In this document: positions 55,691-63,176 of the stretch, one piece after another
Layout: every line of letters begins with the position of its first letter
Numbering within the stretch: the stretch's first letter is position 1
Assembly (NCBI RefSeq): GCF_019457615.1
Contig: NZ_CP080414.1
Location: 3,228,501-3,292,500, forward strand
Source: Shewanella zhangzhouensis
GTDB lineage: Bacteria > Pseudomonadota > Gammaproteobacteria > Enterobacterales > Shewanellaceae
Direction: 5' to 3'
Length of the DNA stretch: 64,000 nt
The notes under the pieces: generated by a model
What the model was told of the DNA's origin: nothing
Databases searched by the model: none
Seen by the model: the letters and a program-made list of their open reading frames with translations, nothing else
Made by a program: the position numbers and the translations under genes

Positions 55691-56510
55691 TAAATCCTGT
55701 TGGCCTTTATTGGCTCTGACACTCGTTCTGGGCGGTTGCTCTTCCTCGCCTGAGCCCGGGGGCAACAACAAACCCAGCACCAAGGGGGACAGGTATCATC
55801 AAAAACACGATGCCTACCCAGACGCGGCGCCGGATGTCAGCCAGGTTCCCGATGCCATCCCACGTTACGAACCCTACAGCCGCGGCGGCAATAAACCCTA
55901 CACTGTGATGGGCAAGTCCTATAACGTGTTGGCGTCTGCCGCCAACTTCCGTGAATCGGGTCTCGCCTCCTGGTATGGCACCAAGTTCCATGGATATCAC
56001 ACCTCCAATGGCGAGGTGTATGACATGTACAGCATGACCGCTGCCCACAAGACCCTGCCGCTGCCAAGCTTTGTCCGCGTACGCAATCTGGATAACAAAA
56101 AAGAAGTGATAGTCAGAGTGAATGACAGGGGTCCGTTTCATGAGGGGCGCATCATTGATTTATCCTACGCCGCCGCCTATCGCCTCGGCATGCTGAACAC
56201 GGGTACCGCCCGCGTCGAGATTGAAACCATTTACATTCCTTCGCCGGAAAATGAGGCGTATACCAGCAGTCAGGATCCCAACCATTACTTTATTCAGGTT
56301 GTCGCATCCAAGGACAGAGACAGGCTGAACCGCCTGGGTAAAGAACTTGCCGCTAAATACCAGCTCGGATATCGGTTACAGGAAAAAGATACCCTCTATC
56401 GCCTGCAGCTGGGCCCCCTTGGCCACGAAGGTATTGCCAGTAAAATGCTGCAGCAAATGCGCCAACAGGGTTACCCTAGTGGCTATTTGGTTACTGAGCC
56501 CAAATCCTGA
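55674..56510 (+). CDS. rlpA: septal-ring lytic transglycosylase RlpA lipoprotein
   Basis: 278 residues from the ATG at 55674, inside the mltB end (55680 is possible). Lipobox VLGGC (Cys22). Double-psi beta-barrel with SGLASWYGTKFHG and VRVNDRGPF, catalytic Asp of the DRGPF motif present; C-terminal SPOR domain (about 205-278) that binds denuded glycan at the septum. Confidence 0.94.
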   Translation: MPMPSSKSCWPLLALTLVLGGCSSSPEPGGNNKPSTKGDRYHQKHDAYPDAAPDVSQVPDAIPRYEPYSRGGNKPYTVMGKSYNVLASAANFRESGLASWYGTKFHGYHTSNGEVYDMYSMTAAHKTLPLPSFVRVRNLDNKKEVIVRVNDRGPFHEGRIIDLSYAAAYRLGMLNTGTARVEIETIYIPSPENEAYTSSQDPNHYFIQVVASKDRDRLNRLGKELAAKYQLGYRLQEKDTLYRLQLGPLGHEGIASKMLQQMRQQGYPSGYLVTEPKS

Positions 56511-56607
56511 ACATGAAGGAACCTTCACTGCAATCCCTTGTCAATTAATGTTAGACTCGACGGGTTTCATACCGTTTACTAAAACCTCCTGAGAAAACGT
56601 GTAGTTA

Positions 56608-57786
56608 ATGATGAAAGTAATCAAACCTAGCGCCCCAAAATCGATGTTGCTCCTGGCCATTATGTCTGCCAGCGCCTTTGCAGCACCACCGACCGTCGTT
56701 CCAGATGCCCCTTCCGTAGCCGCCAAAGCTTATGTGTTGATGGACTATCACACCGGCCAAATCATTGCCGAAGAACATGCTTATGAGCAGCTGAATCCGG
56801 CCAGCCTTACCAAGATGATGACCAGCTATGTGATTGGTCATGAAATGAAAGTGGGAAACATCTCACCTGAAGATGACGTCACCATCACCAAAAATGCCTG
56901 GTCAAAGAACTTTCCCGATTCCTCAAAGATGTTTATCGAGGTGGGCAAAACCGTAAAAGCTGCCGATTTGAACCGTGGCATCATCATCCAGTCCGGTAAC
57001 GATGCCTGTGTGGCCATGGCCGAGCACATTGCCGGTACCGAAGATGCTTTCGTCGATATGATGAATTCCTGGGCCAAGCAGCTCGGCATGACCGACAGCT
57101 ACTTTGAAAACAGCCACGGTCTGGACTCTGACAACCACAAAACCACCGCCTATGACATGGCAATTCTGGGTGCCGCCCTTATCCGTGATGTGCCGGAAGA
57201 GTACCGCATCTATTCCGAAAAAGAGTTCACCTTTAACGGCATCAAGCAATACAACCGTAACGGCCTCTTGTGGGACAAGAGCATGAACGTGGACGGTATT
57301 AAGACTGGCCACACCTCTGGCGCGGGTTATAACCTGGTGGCCTCTGCCACACAGGACGACATGCGTTTGATTTCTGTGGTCATGGGCGCCAGCAGCGAGG
57401 CTTCCCGTAAGGCCGAAAGCAAAAAGCTGCTGTCCTATGGTTTCCGCTTCTTTGAAACCGTTACCCCCTACAAGGCCGGTGACAGCTTCGTAAACCAACA
57501 AATTTGGTACGGCGATCGTGAGAGTGTCGACCTGGGTGTTGCCACCGACACTCCTCTGACCATTCGTCGCGGCAAAGGGAAAGAGCTTCAGGCCAACTTT
57601 GAACTGACCAAGCCACTGGAAGCACCACTGGCCAAAGGCGAAGTCGTAGGCCGCGTGTATTTCCAGTTGGATGGCAAAGACATAGCACAATTCCCGCTGG
57701 TAACACTGCAGGAAGTGAACGAAGGCAGCTGGTTCTCCAAACTGATGGATTACTTCAAGCAGCTCTTCGCCAGCTGGCTGAGCTAA
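56608..57786 (+). CDS. dacA: D-alanyl-D-alanine carboxypeptidase (PBP5/6 type)
   Basis: 392 residues. Signal peptide to about residue 25, SLTK (Ser66/Lys69), SGN in IIQSGNDACVAM and KTGHTSGAG, then a C-terminal beta domain ending in an amphipathic helix (SKLMDYFKQLFASWLS) for membrane attachment. Trims pentapeptides. ATG at 56608; a second in-frame ATG follows immediately. Confidence 0.96.
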   Translation: MMKVIKPSAPKSMLLLAIMSASAFAAPPTVVPDAPSVAAKAYVLMDYHTGQIIAEEHAYEQLNPASLTKMMTSYVIGHEMKVGNISPEDDVTITKNAWSKNFPDSSKMFIEVGKTVKAADLNRGIIIQSGNDACVAMAEHIAGTEDAFVDMMNSWAKQLGMTDSYFENSHGLDSDNHKTTAYDMAILGAALIRDVPEEYRIYSEKEFTFNGIKQYNRNGLLWDKSMNVDGIKTGHTSGAGYNLVASATQDDMRLISVVMGASSEASRKAESKKLLSYGFRFFETVTPYKAGDSFVNQQIWYGDRESVDLGVATDTPLTIRRGKGKELQANFELTKPLEAPLAKGEVVGRVYFQLDGKDIAQFPLVTLQEVNEGSWFSKLMDYFKQLFASWLS

Positions 57787-57799
57787 GCCAACTTGGATG

Positions 57800-57825
57800 A
57801 AAATGCCACCTTCGGGTGGCATTTT
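57800..57825 (+). terminator. dacA terminator
   Basis: ATGCCACC stem with a TTCG tetraloop (57811-57814) and T-run. Confidence 0.88.
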
Positions 57826-57850
57826 TTTCGCCCCCAGACCTTGATTGGGC

Positions 57851-57856
57851 TATAAT
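57851..57856 (+). promoter_or_regulatory. ybeD -10 box
   Basis: TATAAT 45 bases before ybeD, just after the dacA terminator. No good -35 at normal spacing. Confidence 0.4.
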
Positions 57857-57901
57857 CGCCGCCATATTTGAGGCCCAAGCCCACGACAGAGATAATCGAC
57901 T

Positions 57902-58168
57902 ATGCTAAACACCACTTTTGACCAATATCTGGAGTTTCCCTGTTCATTCCCCTTCAAGGTTGTGGGAGATGCCAGCGAGACTTTGGCCGATCGCGTGGTC
58001 GCTGTGGTTCAGCAACATGCTCCAGGTGATTACAGCCCAACCAGTAAGGTGTCCAGTAAGGGCACATATCTGTCTGTAACCATTCGCGTTACCGTCACCA
58101 GCAAGGACCACATTGAAACCCTGTACACGTCCCTTGCCGCCATCGACGGCGTAAAACGGGTACTTTAA
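57902..58168 (+). CDS. ybeD: UPF0250/DUF493 protein YbeD
   Basis: 88 residues, starting MLNTTFDQYLEFPCSFPFKV, typical YbeD with an ACT-like fold. Function not established. Conserved between dacA and lipB, as in E. coli. Confidence 0.94.
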   Translation: MLNTTFDQYLEFPCSFPFKVVGDASETLADRVVAVVQQHAPGDYSPTSKVSSKGTYLSVTIRVTVTSKDHIETLYTSLAAIDGVKRVL

Positions 58169-58200
58169 TTATTCTGGCGCGCCCTGTAAGCGCTTCTGTG

Positions 58201-58228
58201 TTACATTTCGGCATCCGCGGCGTATAAT
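58201..58228 (+). promoter_or_regulatory. lipB-lipA promoter
   Basis: TTACAT (58201-58206), 16-base spacer, TATAAT (58223-58228), about 35 bases before the lipB start. Confidence 0.5.
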
Positions 58229-58262
58229 GCCGCCACGCTGAACCAGAGGGGAGAGGTAGCCC

Positions 58263-58913
58263 TTGCAAGCCAAGACTCTGCACATCAGACACCTGGGAAA
58301 TCAGGATTATGAAACTGTCTGGCACGCCATGCAGCACTACACCGATAACCGCGATGAAAGCAGCCCGGATGAACTCTGGTTGGTTGAACATCCTCCGGTA
58401 TTTACCCAGGGGCAAGCCGGTAAAGCCGAGCATATCCTCAATCCCGGCGACATTCCTGTTATTCAGGTAGACCGCGGTGGTCAGGTGACTTATCACGGCC
58501 CGGGTCAGTTGGTTGCTTACCCCCTGCTGGACATCAAACGCCTTAAAATCGGCGTTCGTCAGCTGGTCACCCACATAGAGCAAAGCATTGTGGATATGCT
58601 GAAAGCCTACGGTATCGACGCCTATGCCAAAGCCGATGCACCCGGGGTGTACGTTGATGAGCGCAAGGTTGCATCACTTGGCCTGCGCATTCGCCGTGGT
58701 TGCTCTTTCCATGGGCTGGCGCTTAATGTCGACATGGATATCTCCCCTTTCCAACGCATCAATCCCTGCGGTTATGCCGGCTTGGAAATGGTTCAGTGCA
58801 AAGCACTGGGCGGCCCCATTACCGTAAACGAAGCAGGTGAAAAACTCACCCTCACCTTTAGCCAGCTTCTTGGCTATGAGCACCTGGTCCATCACCAAGG
58901 ATTAGCAGAATAA
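58263..58913 (+). CDS. lipB: octanoyltransferase (TTG start)
   Basis: 216 residues from the TTG at 58263, supported by GAGAGGT upstream. Lys in the KVASLGLRIRRG loop and catalytic Cys in GCSFHGLALNV. Transfers octanoyl from ACP to lipoyl domains. lipA follows after one base. Confidence 0.94.
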   Translation: MQAKTLHIRHLGNQDYETVWHAMQHYTDNRDESSPDELWLVEHPPVFTQGQAGKAEHILNPGDIPVIQVDRGGQVTYHGPGQLVAYPLLDIKRLKIGVRQLVTHIEQSIVDMLKAYGIDAYAKADAPGVYVDERKVASLGLRIRRGCSFHGLALNVDMDISPFQRINPCGYAGLEMVQCKALGGPITVNEAGEKLTLTFSQLLGYEHLVHHQGLAE

Positions 58914-58914
58914 A

Positions 58915-59880
58915 ATGAACAGACCCGAAAGATTGCAGCCGGGCGTCAAACTGCGTGACGCAGACAAAGTCGCCCGAATTCCGGTAAAAATCATGCCTTC
59001 CGAGCGTGAAACCATGCTCAGAAAGCCAGATTGGCTGCGGGTTAAGCTGCCTGCTTCCAATCAGCGCATTACCGAAATCAAACAGGCGCTGCGCAGCAAC
59101 GGCCTCCACTCTGTATGTGAAGAAGCCTCCTGCCCCAACCTGGCGGAATGCTTTAACCACGGTACCGCCACCTTTATGATTTTGGGTGCCATTTGTACAC
59201 GCCGCTGCCCATTCTGCGACGTGGCCCACGGCCGCCCACTGAAACCTGATGCCGATGAGCCGGTTAAACTGGCCAAGACCATCCGCGATATGAAGCTCAA
59301 GTACGTGGTGATCACCTCCGTTGACCGTGACGATCTGCGTGACGGTGGTGCCCAGCACTTTGCCGACTGTATCCGTGAAATCCGCGCACTGAATCCGCAC
59401 ATCCAGATTGAAACCCTGGTGCCCGATTTCCGCGGCCGTATCGACGTTGCGCTGGATATCCTGAGCACCAATCCACCGGATGTGTTCAACCACAACCTGG
59501 AAACTGCGCCGGCGCACTATCGCAAAGCTCGCCCGGGCGCCAACTATCAGTGGTCTCTGGATCTGCTCAAGCGCTTTAAAGAGCGTCACCCCAATATTCC
59601 AACCAAGTCCGGTTTGATGATGGGTCTGGGTGAAACCAACGAAGAGATCATTCAGGTGCTCAAAGATCTGCGTGCCCACGATGTAAACATGCTGACCCTG
59701 GGCCAGTATCTGCAGCCGTCCAAGTTCCACCTACCGGTAGAGCGCTACGTGAGCCCACAGGAATTTGATGAGCTGAAAGCTATTGCCGAAGATCTGGGCT
59801 TCAGCCACGCCGCCTGCGGCCCGCTGGTACGCTCAAGCTACCATGCCGACCTCCAGGCACAGGGCAAGGAAGTGAAATAA
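58915..59880 (+). CDS. lipA: lipoyl synthase
   Basis: 321 residues. Auxiliary cluster cysteines CEEASCPNLAEC and radical-SAM motif CTRRCPFC. Inserts two sulphurs into octanoyl-protein. Ends the 15-min block. Confidence 0.97.
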   Translation: MNRPERLQPGVKLRDADKVARIPVKIMPSERETMLRKPDWLRVKLPASNQRITEIKQALRSNGLHSVCEEASCPNLAECFNHGTATFMILGAICTRRCPFCDVAHGRPLKPDADEPVKLAKTIRDMKLKYVVITSVDRDDLRDGGAQHFADCIREIRALNPHIQIETLVPDFRGRIDVALDILSTNPPDVFNHNLETAPAHYRKARPGANYQWSLDLLKRFKERHPNIPTKSGLMMGLGETNEEIIQVLKDLRAHDVNMLTLGQYLQPSKFHLPVERYVSPQEFDELKAIAEDLGFSHAACGPLVRSSYHADLQAQGKEVK

Positions 59881-59912
59881 GCAGGTTTGCCATTAAGCCT
59901 GCTTTAAAACTG

Positions 59913-59938
59913 AAAAACGGCGCATTGGCGCCGTTTTT
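59913..59938 (+). terminator. lipA terminator (works both ways)
   Basis: CGGCGC stem extended by A/T pairs (59913-59923 / 59928-59938) with ATTG loop; also serves rimI from the other side. Confidence 0.87.
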
Positions 59939-59964
59939 TATTGGGTTATCCCTGCAGAACAGGC

Positions 59965-60411
59965 TCAGCCGTGCTCCAGCCTTAAATCCATCAGCACCGC
60001 ATCCTCGCGGCCTTCGGCCGTTGGGTAATAAGCCTTGCGCCTGCCAATCTCCGTGAATCCCAGGCGCTGATACAGGCTAATGGCGGCCATATTGGAGGCA
60101 CGTACCTCCAACATCAGCACCTGTGCACCATGGCTGCATGCGTCGGCAATCACCTGCTGGAGCAGTAACTTACCCAGGCCTTCCCCCTGTGCCGAGGGCA
60201 GCACGCAAATATCAAACAGGGTTGCCTCATCCACAATCTGCTGCACTATGGTAAATCCCAGCAGCACATCGTCCCGATAGAGTCCGCTGCAGCGATACAG
60301 AGGACCGAAGCAATCAAGCAGCGCCCCCTCCGACATCGGATGGGAATGAGCCTCAGACTCAATGAGTGCCATTTTGGGTGCATCTTGCTGACGTAATGTC
60401 TCAATCTTCAC
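59965..60411 (-). CDS. rimI: ribosomal-protein-alanine N-acetyltransferase (GTG start)
   Basis: 148 residues, GNAT fold with acetyl-CoA loop QGEGLGKLLLQQ and NMAAISLYQRLGFTEIGRR. Acetylates the N-terminus of S18. GTG start at 60411 shares a base with the preceding stop (TAGTG), so it is coupled to the holD-like gene. Confidence 0.93.
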   Translation of the reverse strand: MKIETLRQQDAPKMALIESEAHSHPMSEGALLDCFGPLYRCSGLYRDDVLLGFTIVQQIVDEATLFDICVLPSAQGEGLGKLLLQQVIADACSHGAQVLMLEVRASNMAAISLYQRLGFTEIGRRKAYYPTAEGREDAVLMDLRLEHG

Positions 60412-60680
60412 TACAAGGCTCCGCAGGCGCTGAGCGCACGCCAGAGCGCTCGCTTACCTTCCGGCGTATCCAGTTGCCCCAGTAACACAGAGCGGCTTTC
60501 GCCGGAACATGGTATGAACGCAATGAAGGACTCTTCTATCTGGCATTCAAGCTCAGCGAACAGAGGATGATTAAACATGTTGTTAATCGCCCACTTGAGC
60601 TCAGGCGATAATGGCGCAGACTTGCCAGCCTCACGCCAACGGGCGATGCCCATGGCATCCAGATATGCCGTTTTTTCCAT
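60411..60680 (-). CDS. holD: probable short DNA polymerase III psi subunit (HolD-like)
   Basis: 89 residues. The sequence is weakly conserved, but position immediately before rimI matches E. coli holD-rimI. The N-terminus (AYLDAMGIARWRE) resembles the psi start that contacts chi, and the C-terminus (RALWRALSACGAL) resembles the E. coli end. It is clearly shorter than E. coli psi (137 residues). The assignment rests largely on context. Confidence 0.62.
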   Translation of the reverse strand: MEKTAYLDAMGIARWREAGKSAPLSPELKWAINNMFNHPLFAELECQIEESFIAFIPCSGESRSVLLGQLDTPEGKRALWRALSACGAL

Positions 60681-60745
60681 TGCCCTTCCTATTTATCGGA
60701 TCGAACACTTTAATCTATTATTTCAATTTTAAACGCAATTTTTAA

Positions 60746-60767
60746 TTGATTAATCTAGTTTAATCAA
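60746..60767. promoter_or_regulatory. 22-base palindrome upstream of dps
   Basis: Perfect arms TTGATTAA / TTAATCAA (60746-60753, 60760-60767) with a 6-base spacer, just upstream of the dps ribosome site AGGAGGAG. A candidate operator in the AT-rich holD/dps divergent region. Confidence 0.5.
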
Positions 60768-60784
60768 AACAGGAGGAGACTATT

Positions 60785-61252
60785 ATGATCAACAACGGTA
60801 TCGACCAACAAAATCGCCTCGCCATCGCCAAAGGTCTCTATAAGCTATTGGCTGACAGCTATGGCCTGTATCTCAAGACCCACAGCTTTCACTGGAACGT
60901 GACCGGCCCTATGTTCACCAGTCTACACCTCATGTTTGAGCAGCAGTATACCGAACTTGCCCTTGCCGTGGACAGCATTGCAGAGCGGGTTCGGGCCTTG
61001 GGTGTAAAGGCCATAGGTTCTTACAGCGCTTTTGCCGCAATAACCGACATCCAGGAAGACACCGGTGGCCTCAATGCCAGAGACATGATTGCCAGCCTGA
61101 TAGAAGGCCAGGAAATCATTATCCGCAGTGCCAGAGCGCTCATTCCGCTTGCGGCAGAAAGTGGCGACGAAGCCTCTGTGGATTTGCTCACCCAAAGAGT
61201 CAGTATTCATGAAAAGAACGCCTGGATGCTGCGAAGCCTGTTGGAGGACTAA
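60785..61252 (+). CDS. dps: Dps-family ferritin-like protein
   Basis: 155 residues. The Dps intersubunit ferroxidase residues are at His36, His48, Asp63 and Glu67 (spacing 12, 15, 4 as in E. coli Dps). Stores iron and consumes peroxide. The N-terminus is short and lacks the lysine-rich tail used by E. coli Dps to bind DNA, so DNA compaction may be weak. Strong AGGAGGAG upstream. Confidence 0.93.
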   Translation: MINNGIDQQNRLAIAKGLYKLLADSYGLYLKTHSFHWNVTGPMFTSLHLMFEQQYTELALAVDSIAERVRALGVKAIGSYSAFAAITDIQEDTGGLNARDMIASLIEGQEIIIRSARALIPLAAESGDEASVDLLTQRVSIHEKNAWMLRSLLED

Positions 61253-61312
61253 ATCGCAGCCCGGTTGCAGTTTAAAGCGGGGAACCCAAATTAACCAAAC
61301 GTCAAAAAGACG

Positions 61313-61340
61313 AAAGGCCGTTCATTTCTGAACGGCCTTT
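61313..61340 (-). terminator. tRNA-Trp / dps shared terminator
   Basis: Perfect 12-base arms (61313-61324 / 61329-61340), TTTC loop, T-tract a few bases later on the minus strand; it lies between convergent dps and tRNA-Trp. Confidence 0.85.
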
Positions 61341-61348
61341 CTGGTATA

Positions 61349-61425
61349 TGGCAGGGGTGGCAGGACTCGAACCCGCAACCATCGGTTTTGGAGACCGCTG
61401 TTCTACCAATTGGAACTACACCCCT
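61349..61425 (-). tRNA. tRNA-Trp (anticodon CCA)
   Basis: 77 bases with CCA. Anticodon loop CTCCAAA. The D arm GTTC/GAAC is intact; the outer anticodon-stem pair is a G-A mismatch. It lies 1.3 kb beyond the rRNA operon's tRNA-Asp and has its own promoter. Confidence 0.95.
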
Positions 61426-61438
61426 GTTGACGGAGGGC

Positions 61439-61467
61439 ATTATGCAAAAAGCCCCCTTAAAGGTAAA
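61439..61467 (-). promoter_or_regulatory. tRNA-Trp promoter, stable-RNA type
   Basis: Minus-strand TTTACC (61462-61467), 17-base spacer, CATAAT (61439-61444), then GCCCTCC discriminator; the tRNA begins 14 bases after the -10. Confidence 0.7.
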
Positions 61468-61958
61468 GCACTTTTTTAATGAAAACCGCTTGGTTGCGGC
61501 TTTTTCAGCCACAAAGGTCTGTTTATCAATACATGCAGCTTACTGCGCCCAGCGGATACCCGATTGACGACATAAGTTGTCTCTAACATCTGCAGATTAG
61601 CCCCGAGCAAAACGGCCTAAAACGCTGTTTAATGGCCGATTAGTCTATCAAGTACCATCGCCGAACGTAACTGGCATAATGCCACCTGGGACTGTGCTGA
61701 AGATGCCTAATGCTTACCCTGGTGCAAAGAGTCCTGGTTAAGCAGTGTTCCGCTCTGAAAAACCTTCAGCAACCAGTTAGAACATCGCAATGATATTTGC
61801 TTAGTTAAACGACCAAAGGGACAAACTGCATGCTCAGTTTAGATACCACACCTTTCAGTATCCACTTCACCCAATGCGCGTTAAAACGGTCACTCTGAAA
61901 GGTACCATCAAGGTTTCAACGCCAGAAAATGAGACGATAGCCAGACTCATGGTTCAAA
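61468..61958. other. gene-free stretch
   Basis: No credible coding frame, RNA or obvious repeat. It lies between the tRNA-Trp promoter and the tRNA-Asp-linked repeats. Confidence 0.5.
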
Positions 61959-62262
61959 GAGCATCCGAGGAATTTCGTCTTTAAGTTAGCAGAGCGTGTG
62001 GCAAAGCAATGTGTTTGTGAATGAGAGGCAAAGCCTTTTCGGCACATGCTGTCCTTCAAGGCTTCAAACGCCAATCTACCACTATCAGATGCCAGCCTGG
62101 GCTGCCAAAGAAGAATACGGCTGCACAAGACGCCACGCGATCCGGTGAGGCAGCCATTCGAAGCTCTCGAAAGTGCTGCGTACTTTCGGGCGCGATAAAT
62201 ACAAAAAAGCCCCGCTATTTCGGCGGGCACGCCCAGAGGAGGCTCTGTGTAAGTTGGCTGAC
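61959..62262 (-). repeat. tRNA-Asp-linked repeat block B (decayed)
   Basis: Contains two weak copies of the tRNA-Asp 3' end (around 61986 and 62255) and diverged versions of the hairpins in block A. The AAATACAAAAAAGCCCCGCT segment at 62197-62216 matches block A at 62595-62614, and GAGCAT...TTTCGTCTTT near 61959 matches block A near 62440. Confidence 0.7.
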
Positions 62263-62400
62263 GAGTATGGCGGGCCACAAGCTTACGGTAGAAAACCGTT
62301 CCAGACGTTTTCTACCTTCGCTACATCCGTGTAGATTAGCGCAAAGCTTTAGCGTAGCTGGGGCGGATTTATCCGAGGCGCCACAACACCAAGTGCAAAT

Positions 62401-62653
62401 GTTGTAAAACGAAAAAAGCCTCTGCACGCTTGTTTACAAGAGCATGCAGAGGCTTTCGTCTTTAGTTGGCGGGCGAGTATCGCGAAACGATGTGCTTACG
62501 AGCGAGAGGCATGGATGCCGAACTGGGCTTTTAAGCAGGGATGCTATTGGACTGGGCCGCCCGCGACAAAGTACGCAGCACTTTCACGAGCGTTAAATAC
62601 AAAAAAGCCCCGCTGTTTCCAGCGAGGCTTTATGTAAGTTGGCGGAGCGGACG
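62401..62653 (-). repeat. tRNA-Asp-linked repeat block A
   Basis: Holds an exact copy of the tRNA-Asp 3' end at 62635-62653 (19 bases shared with 62755-62773) with a hairpin at 62601-62631. A second degenerate end copy at 62461-62476 is followed by a perfect 12-base hairpin (62415-62426 / 62445-62456). Confidence 0.8.
62415..62456 (-). terminator. long hairpin in repeat block A
   Basis: Perfect 12-base outer arms with a second inner stem (62429-62433 / 62436-62440); T-run on the minus strand. Confidence 0.7.
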
Positions 62654-62721
62654 TTAGTCAACGCACACGGCCAGTGTCGCGACCTGGAGGCCGTAGGGCT
62701 CTGTCGCGGGAAACAAAACGC

Positions 62722-62750
62722 AAAAAGCCCCATCCGAAGATGAGGCTTTT
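62722..62750 (-). terminator. rRNA operon terminator after tRNA-Asp
   Basis: A/T-extended stem AAGCCCCATC with one mismatch, CGAA loop and T-run, directly downstream of tRNA-Asp. Confidence 0.8.
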
Positions 62751-62759
62751 CACTTAAGT

Positions 62760-62836
62760 TGGCGGAGCGGACGGGACTCGAACCCGCGACCCCCGGCGTG
62801 ACAGGCCGGTATTCTAACCAACTGAACTACCGCTCC
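62760..62836 (-). tRNA. tRNA-Asp (anticodon GTC)
   Basis: 77 bases with CCA; anticodon loop CTGTCAC within CCGGC/GCCGG. Distal gene of the rRNA operon, 22 bases after 5S. Confidence 0.97.
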
Positions 62837-62858
62837 TTTGGGCTAGGCCCAAATTAGG

Positions 62859-62977
62859 CGTCTGGCAATGACCTACTCTCACATGGGGAGACCCCACACT
62901 ACCATCGGCGCTGCTCCGTTTCACTACTGAGTTCGGAATGGGATCAGGTGGGACCAGAGCGCTATTGTCACCAGACA
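62859..62977 (-). rRNA. rrf: 5S ribosomal RNA
   Basis: About 119 bases. The minus strand shows the conserved 5S core CCCATTCCGAACTCAG, GATGGTAGTGTGGGG and CATGTGAGAGTAGG, with complementary ends (TGTCTGG / CCAGACG). Ends accurate to a base or two. Confidence 0.95.
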
Positions 62978-63015
62978 AATTTGTTAATTCGGAAAGCTGC
63001 GTTTCGCAGAAATGA

Positions 63016-63091
63016 TGGTGGTCGCTACTGGGATCGAACCAGTGACCCCCTCCTTGTAAGGGAGGTGCTCTCCCGGCTGAGCTAAGCGACC
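63016..63091 (-). tRNA. tRNA-Val (anticodon TAC)
   Basis: 76 bases with CCA; anticodon loop CTTACAA within CCTCC/GGAGG. It lies between 23S and 5S rRNA, an unusual place. Confidence 0.97.
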
Positions 63092-63176
63092 GGTATTCTG
63101 TGCTATTGAGTTATCACTTCAATCAAGTCTGGTCTCTTCAAGACTATCTACACCATCTGAAACCCATCTGGGTTGT

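Noticed and set aside
60746..60767. dps palindrome as an Fnr box
   Set aside because: The half-sites TTGAT and ATCAA are 12 bases apart where Fnr requires 4.
61916..62278. 120-residue open frame on the minus strand inside the repeat array
   Set aside because: It lies wholly in degenerate tRNA-linked repeats, has no clear ribosome site and mixed, biased composition. I treat it as chance, though translated products of such repeats have been proposed for E. coli rtT.
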